Source of the DNA: Vespula vulgaris
Taxonomy: Eukaryota; Arthropoda; Insecta; Hymenoptera; Vespidae
DNA length: 64,000 nt
Reading direction: 5' to 3'
NCBI RefSeq assembly: GCF_905475345.1
Contig: NC_066591.1
Location: forward strand, 357,501 to 421,500
This document shows, one piece after another, positions 49,126-60,070 of the stretch. The first letter of the stretch is position 1. The number at the start of each line of letters is the position of its first letter. The notes beneath the pieces are model-generated. The model was not told where the DNA came from, did not search any database, and was given only the letters and a program-made list of their open reading frames with translations. The position numbers and the translations under genes are program-made.

Positions 49126-50370
49126 ATTATTGTTTCGATATTGCACATTGTATAAATTATTTAATCTAATGTAAGCTTACATTAAACTACTCAATTTATT
49201 CAATGTATATGTGTTTTGTAATGTATCTTCTTCTAATTATAACTATCCATCATTATAACTATGTTCTAATAATCTCCTTTGCAAGTATTATGAAACATGC
49301 ATACTATATGAAAATAAATTTTTAAATTATAATCTAAATATTAAATATGTATACTTTTAAATTTGGCGCGTATAAAAATGGCTAAGCAAAATTACTATAG
49401 ATTGCTGTACAACCTCCATATTATAATATGGATTCTCTTTTCTTAGTTATGCTATTTTGTTTTATGTAAAAAAAACTCTCTCTATATATGTTATTTGTAT
49501 CGAACAAATTGTAGAAGGATAAAAAATCATTGTTTTTATTTTAAGGGTGTTCACCTATCGTTCGCAGCGACAGGTATGGACAAAATATAAACTACGAACG
49601 TAATATTTCTTTTGAAAGAAATCATATCAAAAAATAGTGTTTTTTTTTTAAATAGATTAGCCATAAAAATAAAGTTTTTCCAAAAATTTGAAAAAGCCAT
49701 GTGCTCGTTTAAATCTTTATCTTTAAAATGAGATTTTGCTTATTAAAATCGGTCAAGAAATACGCTTGGAGTCGTTGTTGGCACAAAATGCTTTTTTTAA
49801 CATTTTCATGAGAAAAAAAAAAGTTTCGTATAGTGGCGTTCCTTGAACTTTGCGGCAAAAGAAAAAAACTGTCTCCATTACTGATTTCAAATAAACAAAT
49901 GCTTGAGTGTCTATTTTTATAAAGTAGATGACTGCTTCTTTGTTTGTTGTATAAATCGAAGCTCAGATTTTCAAATCCATTCAAAATTAATTCATTTGTC
50001 GTACTCGCGCGAAAATACGTCTTCAATCGTTCATGCTAATAGGACTTAATTTTTGAGATATTGTTGAATTTTAGAAAAATGTGTAGTTCTTTTTACATTT
50101 AATATACTTGAGAAATCTCAGAAACAACGTTTAGATCGCTTGTTATACGCAAAGATCTCAGGTTGTTTCTTTGTGGATTGCGTTAGGATTATCGGCTTCC
50201 TTCTACATCTTAGAAGAGATTATATAGTAAAAAGTGGGTGGCTTAACAATAAAAGTGTGACTCAAGGAAGTCTTCGTTTATCGATTAATGTTAACAAGAA
50301 GAAACATTAATAAATCGTTACCACGTTACTTGATGATCTTGATGATCTTATAATTATTCAAAGTACAATG
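49126..50370. other. Son 3' flank / start of repeat locus
   Basis: AT-rich, no gene seen. Poly(A)-like AATAAA occurs near 49314. The promoter of the putative non-coding transcript downstream could lie here, but I see no clear core-promoter motif. Confidence 0.4.
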
Positions 50371-51556
50371 AGGTAATATTTAAACAATAATAATAAATAA
50401 AATTCGTTTAACATTACAAAGATCGTAACGCAAGATAAACTTAAAATAATTTTCATTAAAAATTTCAATACTTTGAAATTGTAGTCGCGACATTGCAGAT
50501 TATTTGTAATACAAATATATACGACTTTTATTAACTTTGTTGTTTATCGAGTTAGTTTTCTTACGCACTCCGACGAGTGAACATCATAACTCCGTCTTTC
50601 CAAATGGAAAAGTTTAGAAATGAATACTTTCGATAATTTTACAATTATTTAAACAATTTTTAATGTACGTGGAATATAAAAAAACTAATATTTAAACAAT
50701 AGTAAATTCGTTTAACGTCACAAAGATCGTAATACGAGAGAAATTTAAAATTATTTTAATGAAAAATATCAACTTCGAGATCATTGGCCTTGTGTAATAT
50801 AAACATGTACGACTTTTATTAACTTTGTTGTTTATCGAGTTAGTTTTCTTACGCACTCCGACGAGTGAACGTCATAACTCCGTCTTTCCAAATGAAAAAG
50901 TTTAGAAATGAATACTTTCGATAATTTTACAATTATTTAAACAATTTTTAATGTACGTGGAATATAATAAACTAATATTTAAACAATAGTAAATTCGTTT
51001 AACGTCACAAAGATCGTAATACGAAAGAAACTTAAAATTATTTTAATGAAAAATATCAACTTCGGGATCATTGGCCTTGTGTAATATAAACATGTACGAC
51101 TTTTATTAACTTTGTTGTTTATCGAGTTAGTTTTCTTACGCACTCCGACGAGTGAACGTCATAACTCCGTCTTTCCAAATGAAAAAGTTTAGAAATGAAT
51201 ACTTTCGATAATTTTACAATTATTTAAACAATTTTTAATGTACGTGGAATATAATAAACTAATATTTAAACAATAGTAAATTCGTTTAACGTCACAAAGA
51301 TCGTAATACGAAAGAAACTTAAAATTATTTTAATGAAAAATATCAACTTCGGGATCATTGGCCTTGTGTAATATAAACATGTACGACTTTTATTAACTTT
51401 GTTGTTTATCGAGTTAGTTGTCTTACGCACTCCGACGAGTGAACGTCATAACTCCGTCTTTCCAAATGGAAAAGTTTAGAAATGAATACTTTCGATAATT
51501 TTACAATTATTTAAACAATTTTTAATGTACGTGGAATATAATAAACTAATATTTAA
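50371..51556. repeat. 287-bp tandem repeat array, about 4.1 copies
   Basis: The landmark ACGACTTTTATTAAC recurs at 50521, 50809, 51096 and 51383, i.e. a period of 287-288 bp. A diverged partial copy precedes the first. Copies 2-4 are nearly identical, so the array is young or homogenised. No unit has an open frame. The segment around CTCCGACGAGTGAAC resembles a segment of the adjacent 202-bp array (TTTCGACGAGTCGAC), as does the order of flanking words, so the two arrays may share ancestry. Confidence 0.9.
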
Positions 51557-51599
51557 AAAATAGTATTTTTTCAATACTCTGCAAATTATTTTAGTTTAG

Positions 51600-52370
51600 A
51601 ATTAAATTGCGCAGTAGGGATACTTGGCCACGCGTGACGATAACAAATTGGACCTTTGACCGACTTTGACAGTTATTAGCTCAGTTCTGCTTTGAATTTC
51701 GACGAGTCAACATCGCAGGATGCGATCTCTGCGAGTAATGACGAAGACTTAATGTAAGTACATGATTATATCACTAATTTTTTTTAATAATCTATACGAT
51801 TTATATTATTTTAGAATGAAATTGCGAAGTGGGGATATTCGACAACAAAATCAGCCCTTTGACCGACTTTGACAATTACTGATTCAGTTCTACTTTGTAT
51901 TTCGACGAGTCGACATCGCAGGATGCGGTCTCTGCGAGTAATAACGAAGACTTAATGTAAGTACATGATTATATCACTAATTTTTTTTAATAATCTATAC
52001 GATTTATATTATTTTAGAATGAAATTGCGAAGTGGGGATATTCGACAACAAAATCAGCCCTTTGACCGACTTTGACAATTACTGATTCAGTTCTACTTTG
52101 TATTTCGACGAGTCGACATCGCAGGATGCGGTCTCTGCGAGTAATGACGAAGACTTAATGTAAGTTCATGATTATATCACTAATTTTTTTAATAATCTAT
52201 ACGATTTATATTATTTTAGAATGAAATTGCGAAGTGGGGATATTCGACAACAAAATCGGCCCTTTGACCGACTTTGACAATTACTGGTTCAGTTCTACTT
52301 TGTATTTCAACGAGAGAACTTAGAAATTTTCGCTGGATACCGTTCGTACGAGCTTCAACGATGACTTAAA
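51600..52370 (+). repeat. 202-bp tandem array of exon-like units
   Basis: Four units each start after a T-rich acceptor (ATTATTTTAG) and end before a donor. The units are 51600-51753 (then GTAAGTACATG), 51815-51956, 52018-52159 and 52220-52370 (then GTAAATA). Units 2 and 3 are 142 nt and almost identical. Inter-unit intervals of about 60 nt look like minimal introns. Unit lengths are not multiples of three, and every frame closes within about 20 codons, so these would be non-coding exons. Alternatively the splice motifs are coincidental parts of a satellite monomer. Confidence 0.6.
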
Positions 52371-52465
52371 GTAAATATATTTTTCTATCACATATTTCTC
52401 GAATAATTTATACAATCTTTTATTGTAACATGATACTGATTATTTCGTTTGTATTTTTGTTTCAG

Positions 52466-52902
52466 AAGTTCGTTGCAATCGCGCGCGTTGCAACGATGTA
52501 ATCGAGTGTTAGTATCGCTAAAATAAATTTATCGCGAGGTAGAAGCAGTGTTTGTTCGTTCGCGTGTCGCGATTTAAACCATAAGTGTAAACCATAAGTG
52601 TTCTTGCGTAGACTGCGTGCAATGCAGTCGATAGAGTCAGTGTTTGTTCGCAAAGTTTTTTGCTCTTTTAACAGTCGTACAGACTGTACTTATAAAAGAT
52701 AGTAGAGTTCCGCGAATTAAATTCAGTGATCGTTCGCTAATAAATAACTATCGCGAATTAGAGTCAGTGCATCACCGAAGAGGATCTCGACCAACTTCGA
52801 TGTCAACCTACCTCATTTTCAACCAACTACGAATCATCCACCCTCAATTTCGACCTAAGTCGAGGACGAGTGTTTTGGAGCCATCGCAGAACTTCTTAAG
52901 TA
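52466..52902 (+). ncRNA. putative non-coding exon of a repeat-locus transcript
   Basis: It starts after a strong acceptor (TTTTTGTTTCAG) and ends at a strong donor (GTAAGTGAAT). It follows directly on the exon-like array in the same orientation. It is GC-richer than its surroundings, has no long open frame, and contains short internal duplications (e.g. AAACCATAAGTG twice, near 52576 and 52590, and CAGTGTTTGTTCG twice). I infer an exon of a spliced lncRNA; transcription is unproven. Confidence 0.4.
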
Positions 52903-53234
52903 GTAAGTGAATTTTTAAGTTCCTCCGATCACTCGATCATGTCGAGGACAACAAAGGTCCGAATCGGCACGAGTGATTGGTTGTAATTAATAAGTAAAAG
53001 AGCGTTGAGTGACCACTAGTAAATTTCTTTCGATTTTTCATTTTGAAATTTCACAGGATGGTTTTCGAGTTTCGTTAGATTTATTAGTTTTCTTCTACGT
53101 TTTAGAATAAAGATAGTTTATGATTGTTATCGAATGTTTTATAGTAGTTGTTAGTACACAAAACAAAGAGGCTACATGCCAAAGAGGCCCTCACAAATTG
53201 TGGCTCAAGAGGGTAACTATTAGACTATTGAGTT

Positions 53235-53267
53235 ATTTTCGAAGGTTCGACAGAAACCTTCGAAAAT
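53235..53267 (+). other. 13-bp perfect stem-loop
   Basis: ATTTTCGAAGGTT and AACCTTCGAAAAT are separated by seven bases. It lies between the exon-like block and the first structured cassette. It would form a stable hairpin in RNA. Confidence 0.7.
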
Positions 53268-54235
53268 GGCTCTTAGTCATATTTTAATTTTACTATGTGG
53301 TCGTTCAAAATGCTCTTATGTAATAATAATGCTGATTTCAGAAACTCAGACGACGTAACATCCCGTCTTCCATCCCTCATTGCCATGTGTCCGCAAATAG
53401 CATTATTATATATTTTATTCATTTTTATTAGTAACGTCGAGTAGTAAATTTTTCTTTTATTTACATTTTCTTTTCTAAAGTTTCATTAAATTCATAATTC
53501 CTTATTTTTATAAAAGCAAATTCTATATTCAAATCGTTGCTACGAAACGTATAAGGTATATATTCGTTTAGATTAGGATCGAGAATTTTTCATTTTGATT
53601 TTCTCTTATTAATTTAAATTGAATTAAATTCGGAATTTTATTTTTCGTAATATATATATGACTGAAAAGCGAAGGACTGTATATAATAGTTTCAACAATT
53701 ATTCTAAATGAATTGTTCCAATTTAATTATTTCAATTTCTCTCGGGCCTTTTGGGGGACTAAAGCTCTGTTCTCTTTTAATTTTCTTCTCCTTTTCTTTC
53801 TTTTCTTCTTTTAATCTTTTTCTGTTTCAGGTTAGATCATCGAGGGATGGATCATCGAGGGAACGGCCATCGTGAAATTTATTTCTTGAATTATTATACA
53901 TTTTTATTTATTCTATACATTTCTGTTTATTAAATGCATTTCTATTTATTATATGAATTTCTATCGATTATATACATATCTCTATTTATTGAAACGCATA
54001 AATATATAACAATTTAAAGAATTATCCGAAATTAATTATTCTAATTTCTCTCGATTTTGGTACTTTGATTTTTCTCGCGTGATGCCATCTTCGAAATATT
54101 CACTCTTCGTTCTATTTTTCTCTCGCGCACTCGCATACATATTCCCGGTTTCTTTTTTCCTTTTTCTCTCCTCTCTTTGTTTCTTTTTCTTCTTATTTTC
54201 TTTTGCTCTTTTATTCTTTCTCCTTTTCTGTTTCT

Positions 54236-54790
54236 AAATCATCGAGGGACCGATCATCGTGGGACCGATCATCGTGGGATTTTTACACGGAAGTTAATGG
54301 AACCTTTCTGCATATAATTCATATTATATTCAGAGAGGGTATGTCTCCTTTCTTCCGTACGCGAATGATAGGGAAACACTCACACGCGTGACGACTGGCA
54401 CGCGTGTGAGTGTTCGCGGTCGCGAGATTTAGTCCTACCGAGGACTTCGTTTTGATTTTTGAAATATAGACACGACCGGTCGTGTCTCGAGATGTCTGAA
54501 GCTGACAGTGTGGACAGTGGAGTTTTTCGTAAGCAGGGTCTCGTTCGTCTCCAGTTTTCTGATCAGCCAGAAACTTTCGAAGCGGAAAGACATCTCGAAC
54601 GCGAATGTAAAGTAGAGTCCCCGTTAGCCCGTGGGTCTCCAAATGCAGCAACCTCCAAGTGGTGAGACCTGGGTCGGTAGTACTTACGATATATGGAAAT
54701 CTATGTCTAAATTATATCTAAAATCTATAACTAAATTATATATATAACTATATATAATGCAAGTACTACCGGGCGAATGGCTGCATATTT
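54236..54790 (+). repeat. structured cassette A
   Basis: In order: ATCATCG words; stem 1 at 54308-54333; stem 2, a perfect 16-bp stem with arms 54375-54390 and 54399-54414 and loop ACGACTGG; stem 3 AGTCCTaccgAGGACT at 54431-54446; a 20-bp perfect palindrome at 54468-54487 around GACCGGTC; stem 6 GGTCTC/GAGACC (54634-54639 with 54664-54669); and the long-range stem from 54675 to 54771 around an AT-rich loop. Confidence 0.75.
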
Positions 54791-55588
54791 CAATGGTTTT
54801 CCAAAATCTCTTTTCTGCTTAATTTCAATGAGACGTTATGTTAATTATATTTTCAATTGTTAGTTATATTTCGACAGATAAAACAATTCAATATATCAAA
54901 ATTCTAAGTTAATTTTCTAAGAAAATGCATAGAAAACTCTTCTGTCGCTCTTATGTTCTCTTTCGTTCCTATTTATTCTTATTTACTTTCTTTAATAATA
55001 TTAATTATATCCTGTTATTCATTATATTAATTTTTATTAATGATTAATCTTGGGTGGGACCCTTGGGAGGGGCCTTCGGGTGTGGGCCTTTTGGCGGGTT
55101 GCCGTCTCGGCATCTTTTGAAATTCTTTTTCTCTTTTTCTTTTCTTCTTCTCCTTTCTTTTTTCTCTTTCTTCTTTGCTCTTCTTCTTTTATTCTTCTTC
55201 TGTTTCACGTTAGTTCATCGAGGGACCGATTATCGAAGAATCTATAATCGTGAAATTAGATTTTTACAGGGAAGTTATTGAATATAAATATATAATTTTG
55301 CATATTATTTTTGCATATAATTACCTCTTCTTCTTTAACTTTTCTCTTTCAGGTTAGATCATCGGGGGATCGATCATCGTGAAATTAAATTTTTACAGGG
55401 AAGTTTTAATCGTATATTTGTTTTCTATTTTATTTTATTTATTCATTAACTTATTTTTTAATTATTAATATTATTGTTTAATTGTATTTTGATTTTAAAT
55501 ATATATTTATATATAAATGGCTGTTTGCATATAATATTGCATATTATTTTTGCATATAATTACCTTTTTCTTTTTTCTTTTTCTGTTT

Positions 55589-55980
55589 CAAGTTAGATGA
55601 TCGCTGGACCTATCATCGTGGGATATTTACACGGAAGTTAAAGGAACCTCTCTGCATATAATCTTTATTATATGTAGGAAGGGTATGTCTCCTTGCTTCC
55701 GTACGCGAATGATAGGGAAAACACTCACGCGCGTGACGGCCGGCACGCGCTTGGGTGTTAGCGGTCGCGAGATTTAGTCCTACCGAGGACTACGTTTTGA
55801 TTTTTGAAATCGAAATAGACACGACCGGTCGTGTCTCGAGATGTTTGAAGCCGACGGTGTGGACGGTGGAGCAATCTGTAAGCGGGGTTTTATACATCTC
55901 CAGTTTGCTGCGAAGCCCGAAGCTCCCGAAGCGGAAAGGCATCTCGGTTCGCGGATTTTAGAGTAGAATCCTCGTTAGAC
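55589..55980 (+). repeat. structured cassette B
   Basis: Stem 1 lies at 55652-55676. Stem 2 has arms 55720-55735 and 55744-55759 (one G-T pair, one mismatch) and loop ACGGCCGG. Stem 3 is at 55776-55791. The 20-bp palindrome is at 55817-55836. The cassette then passes into a second, more degraded cassette near 56018-56630. Confidence 0.75.
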
Positions 55981-56017
55981 CGTTTCTTTCCAGATGCAGC
56001 CATCGTTTCATCGCCCA

Positions 56018-56640
56018 AGGACCATCGAGGGATTTAGATTTTTATACGGGTGTTTAAAGAATCTTTCTACCTCAGGCGTAGAAGGATTTCTTTTCTCCCG
56101 TTCGGGCAAGATAGAAGGACACTCGCTTACGTCGGCTGGCATAGGCGTTGGTGTTCTCGGGCGCGATTAAGTCCAAACTTGGCTCCAACGTACTCAACAT
56201 ACTCGCGTGAGTGTTTCCGGAATACTCGCGTAAGTATCTGTGAGTGCGGTAGGATTCAATGTTGGGTTCCGGCGTTTGTCGCGAAAGCACGACCGGTCGT
56301 GCTCAAGTGGTGATCGAAGCTTCCGGTGTTGGATAGTTGAGCTATGCGTAAGTCGGTTCCCAAATGCGGAGACGCATGGGGCTGCAATTTTAGCGTTTGG
56401 AGGCTTGAATTCGTCGGGAGTGGAGGTCGCCCCGTTGCTTTGCTTTCTTGATAGTAGTAGAAGTAGTAAAGAGTAGAGTCACCGTTAGTCCGCGGGTCTC
56501 CAGAAGCAGCAACCTCCACGCGGTGGGACCTGGGTCGGTAGTACTTGCGAAATATCGAAATCTATATCTTAATTATACTTAACATCTGTAACTAAATTAT
56601 ACATTTAATCATAAAACGCAAGTATTACCGGGCGAATGGC
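56018..56640 (+). repeat. structured cassette B2 (diverged)
   Basis: This is a degraded stem-2 region near 56110-56155 (ACACTCGC...GTGTTC), followed by GGGCGCGATTAAGTCC. The palindrome AGCACGACCGGTCGTGCT (56286-56303) keeps perfect symmetry although its outer bases differ from the other copies. The 3' segment has GGTCTC/GGGACC and the long-range stem with arms 56536-56549 and 56617-56630. Confidence 0.6.
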
Positions 56641-57517
56641 TGCATATTTCTATATTTTTACAATATCTCTCGTCTGTCTATGTTCAAGTAAGTTGAATCG
56701 ATTATATTTTAAATTGTTAGTTATATTTCCACAGATAAATAAATTGGAATATAAATAAATTTTTGATTAATTTTCTAACAGAACGCACAGAAAGCTTTTC
56801 CGTCGCAGTTATGTTAGCTATCATTCGTATTTATCCTTATACAATTTTATTACTTATATACTTTTACTAATTGTATACTTTTGATAATTACATTAATTCT
56901 ATACTTTTATTTACTATATGAATCACTTTTATTAATCATTAGTTTCGGGTGGGACCCTTGGGAGGGGCCCTCGGGTGTGGGCCTTAGGCGGGTTTGGTTC
57001 TTTCACTAGGGAAAAATCAAACTCAATTATGGTACTTTAATTTTTGTCGTGTGAAACGATTTCTACGGAATGCACACTCATCGTAAGGAATTCTATTTCT
57101 CTCAAGCACATTTACGCAAATACTCCTCGTTTCATTCTCTATTTTTCTTTTCTTCTTCTCTTTTCCTCTTTTCTTGTATTTCTTTACATTTTTCTAATGT
57201 TTTTTTTTATGTTTCAGAGCAGAACATCGAGGAACGGATCATCGAGGAAGGATCATCGTGAAATTAAATTTTTACAGGGAAGTTATTAAATATAAATGTC
57301 TTTTTGCATATAATTTTCCATATAATGTTTACTCTTATATTTAACATTTATTAACTTTTTAATTTTTGCTTTTATATTCAGGTTTTATTATATTTTTAAT
57401 TTTTGCTTTCATATTTAATTTTAATGTACTTTTTAATTCTTGCTTTTATGTTTAATTTTTAATATCTCTTTAATGTTTGCTTTTATTTTATCTCTACTTC
57501 TATTCTTCTTCTGTTTC

Positions 57518-57985
57518 AGATTAGGTGATCGAGGGACGGATCATCGTGGGATTTTTACACGGAAGTTAAAGGAACCTCTCTGCATATAACGTTTGTTATA
57601 TGCAGGAAGGGTATGTCTCCTTGCTTCCGTACGCGAACGATAGGGAAAACACTCACGCGTGTGACGGCCGGCACACGCGTGGGTGTTCGCGAGCGCGAGA
57701 TTAAGTCCTACCGAGGACTCCGCTTTGATTTTTTAAATCGAAATAGACACGACCGGTCGTGTCTCGAGATGTCTGAAGCCGACGGTGTGGACGGTGGAGC
57801 AATCTGTAAGCGGGGTTTTACACATCTCCAGTTTGCTGAGAAGCCCGAAGCTCCCGAAGCGGAAAGGTATCTCGGATCGTGGATATTAGAGTAGAGTCTC
57901 CGTTAGCCCGTGGGTCCTCAGAAGCAGCAACGTCCTCGCGGTGGGACCTGGGTCGGAAGTACTTGTGATATCTCGGAATTTTATA
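57518..57985 (+). repeat. structured cassette C
   Basis: Stem 1 is perfect (57580-57605, CTGCATATAAC/GTTATATGCAG). Stem 2 has arms 57648-57663 and 57672-57687 with one G-T pair. Stem 3 is at 57704-57719. The 20-bp palindrome is at 57745-57764. The long-range stem has lost its second arm; the sequence jumps from AGTACTTG to GGCAAATGGCTGCA. Confidence 0.75.
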
Positions 57986-58499
57986 GGCAAATGGCTGCAT
58001 ATTTCATCATTTTTCCAAGATCTTTACCATCGACTACGTGCGCTTTCAATTCTATCTTACATCTTCTGTGTATTCAGCAATAAATGCACTGTCACTTCTA
58101 CTTATTGAAACGCATACCTATATCGTAATTATTGGAGATTAATTATTATAGTTTCTCTCGGGTGGGTCCCTTGGGATGGGCCCTTGGGCGTGGGCTTCTG
58201 TGCGGGTCTCCTTCTTTCTGTACGGAAAAATCGAGCTGAATTTTTGTACTCTGGTTTTCGTCGAGTGTACCGATTCTTCTACATCCTTCTTTTCTATCCA
58301 ATTTCATCTTTTCCACACATGCATGTGTTCCATTGCATCTTACAGATATTCTTTTCTTTCTTTTCTTTTCTGCTCCATCCTTTTCACGTGTGCGCACGTT
58401 CTGGCTTTCTTCTCTTCTCATTTTCTTCTTCTTTCCTACTCTTTCTCTTCTTCTTTTCCTCTTCTTCGCGAATCTCGCTATATCCGCGCGGAATACGGG

Positions 58500-58985
58500 T
58501 AGGATAGGAAGAACACTCGCACGTGTGTCGGCGGGCACAGGCGTAATGTTCTCGGGCGCGATTAAAAGTCCTACGATAAAGGACTCCGTTTGATTGCTAA
58601 AACGAATTTATGACCGGTCGTGTGTCGGTTTATGTGCTGCCGAGTAATATGGTTTGCTATCCGTAAGCGTGGACTGACCCTCCTCCAGTTAGCTGCCTGA
58701 ACTCTTGGACAGTTCATGGAACGTCGCGGACGCGAATTAGAATCACCGTTATGCTACCACTCACGAGAGTGTTCGGGCGCGATTAAAAGTCCTACCGGGG
58801 ACTTCGTTTTACTGAACGATTGTCGATTATTTGAACACACTGGTCACGCGAAATTTAGAGTAGAGACCCCGTTAGCTCGTGGGTCTCCAACTGCAGCAAC
58901 CTCCACGCGGTGGGACCTGGGTCGGAAGTACTTGCGTTTCGTCAAAATCTTATGGTGTGCAAGTATTGCCGAGCGAATGGCTGCG
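58500..58985 (+). repeat. structured cassettes D1 and D2
   Basis: D1 (from 58511) has a diverged stem 2 with loop TCGGCGGG and stem 3 AGTCCTacgataaAGGACT. Only the core GACCGGTC of the palindrome remains. D2 (from 58757) has a short stem CACTCacgaGAGTG and AGTCCtaccggGGACT. The 3' segment is a shortened long-range stem between 58923 and 58971. Confidence 0.65.
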
Positions 58986-59517
58986 TTCTTTACGGCTTTT
59001 TTAAAATTTCTTCCATGTAATTCCAAATTGGACATCGACGGACGTACATTCTTTCTTACACTTTCCGTATATTCGGCAGTAAATATGCAATCATTTCAAT
59101 TCATTGAAAGGCACAGCTATGTAATAATTGAAATAATTATTCGAGATTAATTATCATAGTTTCTCTCGGGTGGGTCCCTTGGGATGGGCCCTTGGGCGTG
59201 GGCTTCTGTGCGGGTCTCCTTCTTTCAGTACCGAAAAATTCAGCTCGATTTCCGTACTCTCTGATTTCGGTCGAATTCATTTTCTCTTTTCTTTTCTTTT
59301 CTTTTCTATGTCCATCTTTTCATTTCAATTTCATTTCGTTTTCACAGGTGCATGTGTTCGTTATAACTTCCGGATATGCTTTCTGTCTATTCTTCCGAGT
59401 TTTATCGTTTTCACGTGCGCGCATGTTGCGGTTTTCGATATATCGGCGAGGTACCGATATATCGTCGAAAGGTTCGTTTCATAATCGATTGCTAGACGCG
59501 AATACGGGTAGGGTAGG

Positions 59518-60070
59518 AAGAACACTTACGCCTGTGTCGGCGGGCACAGGCATGGTATTCTCGGGCGCGATTAAAAGTCCTACGCAAATGGACTTCGTTT
59601 GATTGCTGAAACGAATAAATGACCGGTCGTGTGTCGGTTTATGTGCTGCCGAGTAGTATGGTTTGCTATCCGTAAGCGTGGACTGACCCTCCTCCAGTTA
59701 GCTGCCTGAATTCTCGGTTAGTGCGTGAAACGTCGCGAACGCGAATTTAGAGTAGAGTCACCGTTATTCTAACACTCACGGGAGTGTTCGGTCGCGATTA
59801 AGTCCTACCGGGGACTTCGTTTTATAGAACGCCGATTATTTGATCACGCCGGTCACGCGAATTTTAAAGTAGAGTCCTCGTTAGCCCGTGGGTCCCCAGA
59901 TGCAGCAACCTCCACGCGGTGGGACCTGGGTCGGTAGTACTTGCAATGTATCGAAATCTATATCTAAGTTATATCTAAAATCTATAATTAAATTATATAT
60001 AATATCTAAAATGTATAACTAAATTATATATATAATTATAAAGCGCAAGTACTACCGGGCGAATGGCTGC
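59518..60070 (+). repeat. structured cassettes E1 and E2
   Basis: E1 keeps an inner stem 2 GCCTGTG/CACAGGC around loop TCGGCGGG. E2 has AACACTCacggGAGTGTT at 59771-59788 and AGTCCtaccggGGACT. Stem 6 is GGTCCC/GGGACC (59891-59896 with 59921-59926). The long-range stem is perfect over 13 bp (59932-59944 with 60045-60057). The D and E units are about 1009 bp apart and closely similar. Confidence 0.7.

Noticed and set aside
54319..59602. Frames of 60-145 residues inside the structured cassettes
   Set aside because: The frames differ between copies and are broken by indels that preserve stems, so RNA structure rather than protein is the conserved feature.
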